DNA of 64,000 nt from Strongylocentrotus droebachiensis (Eukaryota; Echinodermata; Echinoidea; Camarodonta; Strongylocentrotidae): the NCBI GenBank assembly GCA_035222895.1, contig JAVYIG010004955.1, positions 1-64,000 on the forward strand, given 5' to 3'. The number at the start of each line of letters is the position of its first letter. Positions within the stretch are counted from its first letter, which is position 1. Made by a program: the position numbers and the translations under genes. The notes under the pieces were generated by a model. It did not search any database, was not told the origin of the DNA, and saw only the letters and a list, made by a program, of their open reading frames with translations. Shown here piece by piece: positions 34,508 to 43,845 of the stretch.

Positions 34508-34696
34508 TGTGGGGTTGTTTAGCTGTATGGTTAGTACTCAAATGAAGACACATAGAGAAACATCAGAGTTAGGTTGCAATCCAGCATGACTGGTTATATT
34601 GTGTATAGAAGAGCCCATACACCACAGTGTACATTAACTGTGTGTATGTGTGTATAGCATGTAGCATTGACTCAATGCATAAGATCACATATTACA
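34508..34696 (-). repeat. 5' LTR of element A
   Basis: 189 bp, the partner of 30,014-30,202. On its right it abuts the TTACCACAG satellite directly. Confidence 0.92.
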
Positions 34697-35347
34697 GTTA
34701 CCACAGCCAGCCTTTGACATTATACCACAGGAGTCTAGTGACATTACCACACGAGTTGCTGTGGTACTAAATATTCCTGTGGTATTTTGTGTGGTAACAT
34801 CAGGTACCACAGGAAATACAAAGTTACCACAGCCAGCCTTTGACATTATACCACAGGAGTCTAGTGACATTACCACACAAGTTGCTGTGGTACTAAATAT
34901 TTCTGTGGTATTTTGTGTGGTAACATCAGGTACCACAGGAAATACAAAGTTACCACAGCCAGCCTTTGACATAGTACCACAGGAGTCGAGTTAATATTTC
35001 AAGAGTTCCTGTGGTACTGACTTTTCCTGTGGTATTTCGTGTGGTAAAATCAGGTACCACAGGAAATACAAAGTTACCACAGCTAGTCGTTGACATTACC
35101 ACAGGAGTCTAGTGACATTACCACACGAGTTGCTATGGTACATAACATTCCTGTGGTATTTTGTGTGGTAACATCAGGTACCACAGGAAATACAAAGTTA
35201 CCACAGCCAGTCGTTGACATTACCACATGAGTCTAGTGACATTACCACACGAGTTGCTGTGGTACATAATATTCCTGTGGTATTTTGTGTGGTAACATCA
35301 GGTACCACAGAAAATACAAAGTTACCACAGCCAGCCGTTGACATTAC
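34697..35347. repeat. Right satellite array, about 125-bp unit, first part
   Basis: About five units: GTTACCACAGCCAGCC, TTGACATTATACCACAGGAG, TCTAGTGACATTACCACACG, AGTTGCTGTGGTACTAAATA, TTCCTGTGGTATTTTGTGTGG, TAACATCAGGTACCACAGGA. Each unit alternates TACCACAG with its complement CTGTGGTA, so it can fold into several short stems. The array continues at 40,503 after element B. Confidence 0.9.
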
Positions 35348-35526
35348 TGTAAGAGGTGCAGCGCCACCTCTTGGCTAGAAGGAAACGATGTGAGAGGACT
35401 CGAATGAGTAGAAAGGCTGAATGTAAGCAGCGCGAGACAAACCAGAATATAACTTCTTCAGGGTTAACAAACCCACTGTTTCCAAGAGTAGTTCTTAATT
35501 GAGAGTCATAGTAAGAAACTACAACA
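35348..35526 (+). repeat. 5' LTR of element B
   Basis: 179 bp, TGTAAGAGGTGCAGCGCCAC ... ACTACAACA. The inner GAGGTGCAGCGCCACCTC is a near-palindrome. Confidence 0.93.
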
Positions 35527-35546
35527 TGGTGTCAGAAGTGGCGACG
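35527..35546 (+). promoter_or_regulatory. Primer-binding site of element B
   Basis: TGGTGTCAGAAGTGGCGACG abuts the 5' LTR. The TGG start is complementary to a tRNA CCA end, and the sequence is of the type often assigned to tRNA-Leu in Gypsy elements; the tRNA identity is inference. Confidence 0.75.
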
Positions 35547-35890
35547 TTTGAAGCAGTTATTTGTTTAATAATCTACTAGATTTGAAGAGCACTACGCGGA
35601 ACTGTAGATGTGGGACCGGGCAGAGTGACTCCGATATTAATGATATGAACGTGAGTACGTACACCAGTCACCGAGTGCTCTAAGTCTAACTAAGCCTTAC
35701 CACAATCTGTCGAGAGATGTCTACATAAGACATGAATGAGAGAAGGAGATATACATAGCAACATAGTGGAAGGTGAAGTCTTACAAGTCAAAAGAGAGAA
35801 AGAAAACAAAAGTGTCTCCAATACCATTGACATTAGGCATAAGTTTCTCTGATTGATAAGTGAAACAGAAAGGTGGAAACTAGTGCAACT

Positions 35891-38800
35891 ATGGAAGCAC
35901 TAAAGCCTCCTCAACAGCTAGATTTGGAGGCCCGAAACCTCCCGCAGGTATGGAAGCTCTGGAAGGAGGAACTGATGTTGTATCTAGACCTAGCCATGGC
36001 TAGCAAGGAAGATCAAACCAAGGTAAAGATGTTGTTATACCTTGTTGGCAGTACAGGCAGAGAGCTGTATCAAACAATCAAGCCAGAAACTGAAACATTA
36101 GCTGAGGTTGTTAAAGCATTTGACCACCATTGTAATCCTCATCGTAATGAAACAGTTGATCGTTTCAAGTTCTTTACAAGGGATCAGCAAGCCGGAGAAA
36201 CATTTGATACATATTTGACAGCACTGAAACTGCTTGCTGCTAACTGCAATTTCTCTACCCTGGCAGATGGTTTGCTTCGAGACCGCATCATATGTGGAAT
36301 TAAAGAGTCAACTTTGCGAGAGAGACTGTTGAGGGAAACAGAGTTATCTCTAGAAAGCTGTATCCAGATATGCCGTGCATCAGAACTGACCAAAAGTAGG
36401 ATGGGTGTATTAGATCGAGATACAGTGCATGCAGTCAGAGAGACATCTAGTAAAAATCTCTATCAAAGGCAGTCGCAGAAGCAGATGCTTGGAGCAAGGA
36501 AACCACGCAAATGCCGGTTCTGTGGACTAGACCATGAATTCATTAAGGAGAAATGTCCTGCTTTTGGCAAACAATGTACACGATGTGGAAAGATGAACCA
36601 CTTTAAGAGCCAGTGTAAGACTACGCTGACTAACGTACATGGGGTTTACAAGGAAGGAGAACTAGAGGAAGATCCAGAATTCACGCTACAAGTGATCACT
36701 CTTGAACCCGAAGAGGTAAACTGTATTCAAGGACGGCCAAAGAAACGGATCTTTGCAAACATGGTGGTCCATGGACGTTTGGTGAAGTTTCAAGTTGATT
36801 GCGGGGCAACCTGCAACGTCCTACCTTGTACAACCATTAACACAGGTGCCTTAAAGCTCCAGCCAACCAAGGGATTACTGTCTATGTACAATTGGAGTAC
36901 AATGCAACCAATGGGAAAATGTCATTTAAAGGTTGTAAATCCCAAGAATCAGGAGGCCTTTGATGTTGAGTTCATCGTTGTGGACAATGGGAAGCTGACA
37001 CCCATACTTGGTAGTGAGACCAGTCAACTGATGGGCTTAATCACGGTACAGCATGAGAAAATCATGGAGTTGAATGACACGCCAAGGATGAGCTCTGCAG
37101 AACAATTTTGTTATGAGTATGCCGATGTGTTTGATGATGGAGTTGGGAAGCTACCTGGCCAGTACAAGATAGAACTGGATCCTACAGTGAAACCTGTTGT
37201 ACACCCACCTAGACGAGTACCAGTTGCTGTTAAAGAGAGATTGAAAGCTGAACTGGAGAAGCTGGTAGAAGCAGATATTGTTGCTCCAGTTGATACACCA
37301 ACCGAATGGGTCTCAAGTCTTGTGTGTGTCAACAAAGCAAACAACAAATTGAGGATTTGTCTAGACCCACAAGACCTGAACAAAGCTGTCAGAAGGAACC
37401 ACTACCCAATGAAGATAATTGAGGATATTCTGCCAGATCTGACTAAGGCAAAGGTGTTTTCAGTAGTTGATGCAAAGAATGGGTTCTGGCATGTAGAACT
37501 TGAGGAAGACAGCTCATACCTGACAACATTCAATACCCCATTCGGCCGCTACAGATGGAAGAGGCTCCCCTTTGGTATTGCCTCAGCACCAGAGGAGTTT
37601 CAGCGTAGGCTAGATGAAGCACTGGAAGGTCTGCAAGGAGTGAGCACAATAGCAGATGACATACTAGTGTATGGTGAGGGTGAAACAGTGACAGAAGCTG
37701 AGATAGACCATGACACCAAGCTGAGAGCTGTGATGCAAAGATGCAGGGAGAAAAATGTGAAACTCAACAAACAAAAGTTGAAGTTCAAAATGAAGGAAGT
37801 GTCCTTCATGGGTCACCTGATCACTGAAGAAGGATTGAAACCAGACCCAGCAAAAATAAAGGCGGTGAGAGACATGCAAAATCCTTCAGATGCTGCTGGA
37901 GTACAACGATTTCTTGGATTCGTTAATTACCTGAGCAAGTTCCTTCCAAACCTGAGTGAGATGTGCGAACCACTACGGTCTCTGACCAAGAAAGATGTAG
38001 AATGGTGCTGGCTGGATGTGCATGATAATGCAATCAAGAGAATCAAGAAGGCAGTAACTTCAGAACCAGTACTGAGGTATTTTGACAAGGACACAGAGCT
38101 TGTTCTGCAAGCAGACGCCTCTGAAAAAGGCCTAGGAGCTGCAATCATGCAGGCGGGTCAGCCAATCGCTTACACAAGTAGGGCCCTGACTGAGGCGGAG
38201 ACACGCTATGCCCAAATAGAGAAGGAGTTGCTTGCAGTTACCTTTGGACTAGAAAGATTCCATCAGTACACCTATGGCAGGAAGGTGATTGTTCAAAGTG
38301 ATCACAAACCACTGGAGATCATCACAAAGAAAAACATGCATCAAGCTCCCAAAAGACTCCAGAGACTCATTCTTCGCTTGCAAACTTATGATGCTGATAT
38401 CATCTATCATCCGGGCAGCAAGATGTACATTGCTGATACGCTTAGCCGAGCTTATCTACCTTCAATGGAGGAGGATGAAAGACGAGTAGAGATGGAACAA
38501 GTCAACCTGTTGGATCATCTGCCAATTGCAAAACCATTATTGGAAAAGCTAAAGCAATGCACAGCAGAGAATGAGGTGATGCAAGAGCTACGTGCAACAG
38601 TAAAGAATGGATGGCCCAGGAGGCAACAAGATCTCCCATCAAATGTCAGACCATACTTTCACATAAGGGATGAACTAAGCATCTCGGATGGTCTCATCTT
38701 CAGAGGTGAAAGAGTCGTGATACCAAATAGCATGAGGAAGGGCATGATCGAAAGACTACATTCATCTCATCTTGGAGAAAGCAGCTGTTTAAAGAGAGCA

Positions 38801-39403
38801 CGAGAATGCCTCTATTGGCCCAATATGAACAGTGAAGTGAAGAATTACATACAGAGATGTGATGTGTGTAGAGCCATGGGTACCAGACAGCAGAAGGAGC
38901 CTTTACAGCAGCATGAGGTGCCAGACAGACCTTGGGCAAAAGTAGGGGCAGATCTGTGTGTCCTTGATTCCCGCAACTACCTGGTGATAACAGACTACTA
39001 TTCCAACTTCATAGAGGTAGACTCTCTGACAACTACAACTTCAGCTGCTGTGATACACAAAATGAAAGCCCAATTTGCCCGACATGGAATTCCAGAGGAA
39101 GTGATAACAGATAATGGCCCACAGTTTGCATCTGACGAATTTGCCAGGTTTGGGGCCACGTGGGAATTCAAGCACACAACAACATCTCCCCTTTATCCTC
39201 AGGCAAATGGTAAAGTGGAAAATGCTGTGAAGACCGCCAAAGCACTTCTCAAGAAGGCAAAAGAAGGACACACAGACCCATATCTGAGTTTGTTGGCCTA
39301 TAGAAATACGCCAACACCCGGGTTTACTTCCAGTCCAGTGCAACGACTAATGAATAGAAGAACCCGAACTACACTACCAACTACCTCAAAGCTACTAACA
39401 TGA
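35891..39403 (+). CDS. Element B Gag-Pol polyprotein, main part
   Basis: About 1,170 codons from ATG 35,891; the frame is open 18 bases upstream, but only from GTG. Gag helical region (about residues 10-190). Zinc knuckles at about 208-245 (CRFCGLDHEFIKEKC, CTRCGKMNHFKSQC). Aspartic protease FQVDCGATCNVLP at about 305. RT from about 430, with CLDPQDLN, SVVDAKNGFW, LPFGIASAPEEFQRR and catalytic IADDILVYG near 588. RNase H (LQADASEKGLGAAI, KELLAVTFGLERFHQY). Integrase zinc-binding region, then the DDE core (GADLCVLDSRNYLVITDYY, ITDNGPQFAS, NGKVENAVK). This is the Ty3/Gypsy order with one fused frame and no separate gag stop. The TGA at 39,401-39,403 ends the frame early. Confidence 0.93.
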   Translation: MEALKPPQQLDLEARNLPQVWKLWKEELMLYLDLAMASKEDQTKVKMLLYLVGSTGRELYQTIKPETETLAEVVKAFDHHCNPHRNETVDRFKFFTRDQQAGETFDTYLTALKLLAANCNFSTLADGLLRDRIICGIKESTLRERLLRETELSLESCIQICRASELTKSRMGVLDRDTVHAVRETSSKNLYQRQSQKQMLGARKPRKCRFCGLDHEFIKEKCPAFGKQCTRCGKMNHFKSQCKTTLTNVHGVYKEGELEEDPEFTLQVITLEPEEVNCIQGRPKKRIFANMVVHGRLVKFQVDCGATCNVLPCTTINTGALKLQPTKGLLSMYNWSTMQPMGKCHLKVVNPKNQEAFDVEFIVVDNGKLTPILGSETSQLMGLITVQHEKIMELNDTPRMSSAEQFCYEYADVFDDGVGKLPGQYKIELDPTVKPVVHPPRRVPVAVKERLKAELEKLVEADIVAPVDTPTEWVSSLVCVNKANNKLRICLDPQDLNKAVRRNHYPMKIIEDILPDLTKAKVFSVVDAKNGFWHVELEEDSSYLTTFNTPFGRYRWKRLPFGIASAPEEFQRRLDEALEGLQGVSTIADDILVYGEGETVTEAEIDHDTKLRAVMQRCREKNVKLNKQKLKFKMKEVSFMGHLITEEGLKPDPAKIKAVRDMQNPSDAAGVQRFLGFVNYLSKFLPNLSEMCEPLRSLTKKDVEWCWLDVHDNAIKRIKKAVTSEPVLRYFDKDTELVLQADASEKGLGAAIMQAGQPIAYTSRALTEAETRYAQIEKELLAVTFGLERFHQYTYGRKVIVQSDHKPLEIITKKNMHQAPKRLQRLILRLQTYDADIIYHPGSKMYIADTLSRAYLPSMEEDERRVEMEQVNLLDHLPIAKPLLEKLKQCTAENEVMQELRATVKNGWPRRQQDLPSNVRPYFHIRDELSISDGLIFRGERVVIPNSMRKGMIERLHSSHLGESSCLKRARECLYWPNMNSEVKNYIQRCDVCRAMGTRQQKEPLQQHEVPDRPWAKVGADLCVLDSRNYLVITDYYSNFIEVDSLTTTTSAAVIHKMKAQFARHGIPEEVITDNGPQFASDEFARFGATWEFKHTTTSPLYPQANGKVENAVKTAKALLKKAKEGHTDPYLSLLAYRNTPTPGFTSSPVQRLMNRRTRTTLPTTSKLLT

Positions 39404-39832
39404 GAGGTGCCCCCCGGGGTGAAAGAACAGAGGAAGAGGACCAAAGAGCAGCAAGCACAACACTACAACCGGTCAGCTAAAGAAATGACTTCATTGAAGC
39501 CAGGTGACGTAGTACGCATCCAACCACATAATAGGCAAAAGGAGTGGCGAAGAGCAAAGGTCCTTCGTTCGGCACCAGAGCCACACTCATATGTGGTGAT
39601 GACAGAGGACGGAGCTACTTATCGTAGAAATAGGAGACATCTTCGCCAAGTGGCTGAAACCTGGAGTCGCCGTGAGCCTGATGATGAGATGATAATTGAA
39701 CCAAGTACGCAGATACAGCCACCCACAAGCAGTGGTGATGCCCAAATTGCAACACAAGCGAGGAGTGAAGACAAAACCAGATATGGTCGCAATATTCGTC
39801 CACCAACCTATCTCCAAGATTTTGTGAAGTAG
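39404..39832 (+). CDS. Element B integrase C-terminal tail, after an in-frame TGA
   Basis: 142 codons in the same frame as the main polyprotein, separated only by TGA at 39,401-39,403. It encodes the small basic barrel seen after Gypsy integrases (SLKPGDVVRIQPHNRQ ... WRRAKVL ... YRRNRRHL) and ends in TYLQDFVK, TAG. It is needed for a complete integrase, so the TGA is either a recent inactivating mutation (most likely) or a read-through site. Confidence 0.88.
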   Translation, partial: EVPPGVKEQRKRTKEQQAQHYNRSAKEMTSLKPGDVVRIQPHNRQKEWRRAKVLRSAPEPHSYVVMTEDGATYRRNRRHLRQVAETWSRREPDDEMIIEPSTQIQPPTSSGDAQIATQARSEDKTRYGRNIRPPTYLQDFVK

Positions 39833-40203
39833 GAACTCAGTTTGAAGGTGTTCGAGAAACAAACAACTTTGGATCTACAGCTTAAATATGAACAATAGAC
39901 TGAATTGCTGGACAAGACTGTGAACGAGGTATAAAGGACTCTGGGACATTTCGTTCATGATACCGAACTCCTGGACATTTGACCTTTAAGGCTTATTATT
40001 CTCATACTTGGACAGTTGAACTATTCATGTTCATTATATGCTCAATTTGCAAATCACTATAACCGTTTTTTTGGAACCCTTTTGTCACAACTCTTTCTCA
40101 TCTGATATTTATGCATATTGTTTGCAGTATTTGGATTTGAAACCTCAAGTCTAACATTTTAAACTTTTATTTTTTTGGACTTGCTTTTATATGATTTTAT
40201 TTG

Positions 40204-40238
<35 letters not shown>

Positions 40239-40279
40239 GAAAAGAAAAGAAAAGAGAAGAAAAGAAAAGAAAAGAAAAG

Positions 40280-40311
<32 letters not shown>

Positions 40312-40320
40312 TGAAGGGAA
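40204..40320 (+). repeat. (AAAAG)n purine tract before the 3' LTR
   Basis: About twenty AAAAG units with one AGAGAAG variant, then AATGAAGGGAAAGA directly before the LTR, where the polypurine tract of an LTR element must lie. The expanded array probably grew from the priming tract. Confidence 0.8.
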
Positions 40321-40323
40321 AGA

Positions 40324-40502
40324 TGTAAGAGGTGCAGCGCCACCTCTTGGCTAGAAGGAAACGATGTGAGAGGACTCGAATGAGTAGAAAGGCTGAATGT
40401 AAGCAGCGCGAGACAAACCAGAATATAACTTCTTCAGTGTTAACAAACCCACTGTTTCCAAGAGTAGTTCTTAATTGAGAGTCATAGTAAGAAACTACAA
40501 CA
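40324..40502 (+). repeat. 3' LTR of element B
   Basis: 179 bp, identical to 35,348-35,526 except for one base. Followed by the target duplication ATTAC. Confidence 0.93.
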
Positions 40503-40990
40503 ATTACCACAGGAGTCTAGTGATATTACCACACGAGTTGCTGTGGTACTAAATATTCATGTGGTATTTCGTGTGGTAACATCAGGTACCATATAGGAAA
40601 TACAAAATTACCACAGCCAGCCTTTGACATTATACCACATGAGTCGAGTTAATATTTCAAGAGTTCCTGTGGTACTAAATATTCATGTGGTATTTTGTGT
40701 GGTAACATCAGGTACCACAGGAAATACAAAGTTACCACAGCCAGCCGTTGACATTACCACAGGAGTCTGGTGACATTACCACACGAGTTGCTGTGGTACT
40801 AACTATTCCTGTGGTATTTTGTGTGATAACATCAAGTACCACAGGAAATACAAAGTTACCACAGCCAGCCGTTGACATTACCACAGGAGTCTAGTGACAT
40901 TACCACACGAGTTGCTGTGGTACATAATATTCCTGTGGTATTTTGTGTGGTAAAATCAGGTACCACAGGAATTACCACAGGACATTTTTG
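40503..40990. repeat. Right satellite array, second part
   Basis: About four more 125-bp units of the same kind as 34,697-35,347, ending GGTACCACAGGAATTACCACAGGACATTTTTGTAAGG. That end mirrors the left side, where the inverted repeat passes into the satellite through CTTACAAAAATGTCCTGTGG. Confidence 0.9.
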
Positions 40991-40996
40991 TAAGGG

Positions 40997-41224
40997 GACG
41001 CCCCCACAAAAACAAAAATACAAAAAAAATGCAATAAATTTTCAATAATTCATTGCATTTCCTCCCAGTCCCCAACAGGAAAAATTCCTCCGTAGGGCCA
41101 TGCATTATGGTTCAAGGCATGCCCACATAGAAGATTTTTGTAATGTTGGGGGTAGGGGCAAAATACAATGAATTATTGAAAATGTATTGCATTTTCTTTG
41201 TTTTTTTGTTTGTGTGGGGGCGTC
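40997..41224. mobile_element. 228-bp palindromic mini-element in the right terminal repeat
   Basis: The ends are GACGCCCCCACA and its inverse, and the match continues about 65 bp inward through AATGCAATAAATTTTCAATAATTC. The left terminal repeat lacks it, reading AAGGGTCGACGTACCC (complement) at the corresponding place, so it is an insertion. A target duplication could not be seen with certainty. Confidence 0.7.
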
Positions 41225-41575
41225 GACGTACCCTAGCACACGCTGCGTACAGTCATGATTCATTGGCTAAGTAATGGCCTCGTTACTGTGAGCCCCCAGG
41301 ATCAAAACCGTGTCGATGTCCTATATTAGTGCCCTTTTATGAGGTATTAATCCCCATTACTGTCAGTTATGGCTTAAGGACGTAGGTCCCCTAGTTAATT
41401 AGCATAGTAGCACACACATACTTTAGCATTCACGCAAAACAAACACTCCCCAATTATCATTCAATTAAATCTGAGAATGTATACTTTTATCTAAAACTAT
41501 TAGAAATAAATCATTGTCAAAATCATTCAATAAATTGGGGTAAAAATAATTATTCCACCATTATGACCAACAGTG
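41225..41575. repeat. Right terminal inverted repeat of the giant element
   Basis: Inverse of 25,324-25,667, ends ACCAACAGTG followed by (TA)n. It carries about 20 extra bases near its outer end (TTATTGAATGATTTTGAC region) relative to the left copy. Confidence 0.9.
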
Positions 41576-42597
41576 TATATATATATATCATCTCAGCAGC
41601 ACAGGACATGATTCATCGTATTATTATTCACACTGTTTGAGGCTACAAAAATGATACTATTTACCGAAATTCACTGCCAGAGTGTGTAATTCCCTGTCTG
41701 ATAATCTATCGACATAGGTAAATATTTCTATTCTGATATCTATTCGTTCACTTTTGTGTCATTACAGAATATTTTTGCATTGATAAATACTATAGGAAAG
41801 ATCGGAGTATTTGCTTTTATTTAAGTCCCTTCAGGTGTGGGCTTCTTAACTCTTTGCCCGCCACGTACACAATCCCCCCTGTGCCACATTGTTTTTAGGG
41901 TGCCACCTTAGGAGGGGTTCTGCATGGACTATGCTTATTCAACTCGCAATAACTTTTGATTGGTGTACTGTAATGAAAAACTTTGTGTAGCAATATTGTA
42001 TAGAAATTAATAGTCTTGCCAATGGTATCATTTTTGTAATGTATATTATCATAAATTTTGAGATTAGCAACTATACATTTTGTATCCAAGTTTTCGTTTA
42101 GAAGGGTATTCTATACCTCTTATATCTAATACTTTGTTATGGAGGTTTATGTCCTGAGTTAGTTCATTGAAAAGATGTATTCATGAGCTTTCACTACATA
42201 CCAAATTCATGTGTTGAAGGTCACAATGAGCCTGGTAATTTAGGATTGAATAAAGAGTAAGCCGACAATGAACTAATCTCCTATTGAAATTGACCCTGGG
42301 TACTTTTGAATAGACTTCCTGTCTCTTGATTGTACTTTGATGACCTTTATTGTGTCTGTAGGTAAGATGGTGTAACATTCTATTATTACTTGCAAGGCTG
42401 TGCAAGCTATTAGAATTGAAAGAAATGAATAGAAGAACTTATTGATTTTCTACACTAATAAGGCAAGCCATGAACATAATGTATGCTTGAAACATGTACT
42501 AAGTTATGAATTGTAGAAAGCTGATGTATAATAAATAAGAATAAAATATATTCGTCTACATAAAAAGTAGTCTCATATTGACATGTTCATTATAACA
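41576..42597. other. Lectin-gene intron, no element recognised
   Basis: AT-rich and without ORFs of interest. I could not match it to the sequence left of the giant element, apart from the TA target. Confidence 0.45.
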
Positions 42598-42683
42598 AGA
42601 GGTAGACAGAGAGAGGGAGAGAGAAAGAAAGAGAATAAGAACGAAGAGACAGGCAGATTGGGAAAGAAATAAGAAGAGACAGG

Positions 42684-42723
<40 letters not shown>

Positions 42724-43455
42724 AAGAGATATAAGCAGATACAGAAAATGAGAGTGAGAAGATAGAGATAGAGGGGGAGGGGAAGAAGAAAGAGACAGGC
42801 AGATAGGGATATAAATAAGAAGAGACACGGAGAGAGAAAGACAGATAGGCAGACAGAGAAAGACAGAGGCAGGTTGAGATAATGAGAGTGAGAACAAGAT
42901 AGAGAGAGGCAGAGAGAGGGGAGGAAGAAAGAGACAGGCAGATAGGGAGAGAAATAACAAGAGACAGGGAGAGATAGAGAGAGAGAGAGAGAGAGAAAGA
43001 AAGAGATAAGCAGATACAGAAAGTGAGAGTGAGAAGATAGAGATAGAGGGGGAGGGGAAGAAGAAAGAGATAGGCAGATAGGGATATAAATAAGAAGAGA
43101 CACGGAGAGAGAAAGACAGATAGGCAGACAGAGAAAGAAAGGCAGAAAGAGAAAGTGAGGATGAGAAGATACAGAGGGGCAGAAAGAAATAAGAAACAAG
43201 AAGAGAGAGAGAGAGAGAGATAGCGGCAGATAGAGAAAGTGAGAGTGAAAAGAAGATATAGGCAGGGAGAGGGGAAGAAGAAAGAGACAGGCAGATAGGG
43301 AGAGAAATGAGAGAGAGAGAAAAGAGACAATCAGATTGCGAAAGAGACAGGCAGACAGAGAGGAGGATAGATAGAAAGAGAGAGATAGAAGGAAAAGGGA
43401 CGGAGACAGAGAAAGTCAGGTATAGAGAAATAGAGACAGGCGAAGAGAGAGAGCT
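42598..43455. repeat. GA-rich microsatellite region
   Basis: About 860 bp of (GA)n, (GAGAAA)n and CAGATAG-type words with longer-period internal repeats: blocks of about 240-350 bp containing AAGAAGAAAGAGACAGGCAG recur. Long Ser/Leu-rich frames on the minus strand are artefacts. Confidence 0.9.
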
Positions 43456-43675
43456 AGGGTACTTTATGTTGAATTATTCCCTCAATGCTACAAAACGCTT
43501 TCACTCTATTTAATTCTCTATCATCCACACTTTCCTTGTTAGTCACTCAACTTCTCTACATGCATCTCATCTCATCCCACAACTCAACCACACTCTAAAA
43601 AGTGTTGAATAAGAACTCCCATAAAAAAAAACAGTCACTTTTTTGAAAATAATAAACGACACAAGACAATCAAAT

Positions 43676-43845
43676 TTGCAAATCAAATTGTAACTATATT
43701 GTTATTCCACACAACCCGAAAATAAGGCATTCATATATTGCATATCAAATTGTAACTATATTGTTATTCCACACAACCCGAAAATAAGGCATTCATCTAT
43801 TGCAGATCAAATTGTACATTGTTATTCCACACAACCCCAACATTT
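43676..43845. repeat. Tandem repeat, about 63-bp unit x2.7
   Basis: Units of CAAATCAAATTGTAACTATA, TTGTTATTCCACACAACCCG and AAAATAAGGCATTCATATAT; the last is partial and slightly deleted. The flanking 43,850-44,720 shows nothing recognisable. Confidence 0.8.

Larger units (their letters stand above)
30014..34696 (-). mobile_element. Ty3/Gypsy LTR retrotransposon A (4,683 bp), degraded coding region
   Basis: Two 189-bp LTRs (30,014-30,202 and 34,508-34,696) differ at a single visible position (about 30,176 against 34,670), so insertion was recent. Coding strand is minus. After the 5' LTR comes TGGTGGCAGCA (34,502-34,492) as a likely primer-binding site, and TAGGGGGGA before the 3' LTR is a likely polypurine tract. 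One gag-pol frame carried Gag, protease, RT, RNase H and integrase in Ty3/Gypsy order, but it is broken by two frameshifts and one stop. No target duplication is visible: flanks are AATAA on the left and GTTAC on the right. Confidence 0.9.
35348..40502 (+). mobile_element. Ty3/Gypsy LTR retrotransposon B (5,155 bp), near-intact
   Basis: 179-bp LTRs at 35,348-35,526 and 40,324-40,502 differ at one visible site (CAGGGTTAAC against CAGTGTTAAC). The 5-bp target duplication ATTAC (35,343-35,347 and 40,503-40,507) lies inside a satellite unit; removing the element regenerates the expected GACATTACCACAGGAGTCT. The primer-binding site TGGTGTCAGAAGTGGCGACG follows the 5' LTR directly, and a purine tract (an AAAAG array then AATGAAGGGAAAGA) precedes the 3' LTR. 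One long gag-pol frame has a single in-frame TGA near its end. Confidence 0.95.
25324..41575. mobile_element. 16.25 kb composite inverted-repeat DNA transposon
   Basis: Both ends read CACTGTTGGTCATAATGGTG inward, abut TA in a (TA)n tract, and stay alignable for about 345 bp (25,324-25,667 against the complement of 41,225-41,575, roughly 90 percent by eye). Inside each end lies a TACCACAG-type satellite array. Two Ty3/Gypsy elements (30,014-34,696 and 35,348-40,502) and a small palindromic element in the right end (40,997-41,224) are later insertions; without the two LTR elements the unit is about 6.4 kb. No transposase was recognised in 26,660-29,940, so it is probably non-autonomous. TA target and CAC..GTG ends suggest the Tc1/mariner group, but this is uncertain. 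It lies in the 23 kb intron of the lectin-HYR-PAN gene. Confidence 0.85.

Noticed and set aside
36184-38148. Antisense frames within the element B polyprotein
   Set aside because: Shadows of the retrotransposon reading frame without their own motifs.
25324-41575. Polinton/Maverick virus-like transposon
   Set aside because: Size and inverted ends fit, but target is TA and there is no DNA polymerase B, packaging ATPase, protease or capsid gene; the only pol genes belong to nested LTR elements.
42556-43330. Long Ser/Leu-rich minus-strand frames
   Set aside because: GA-rich microsatellite read in three frames; each frame is equally open.
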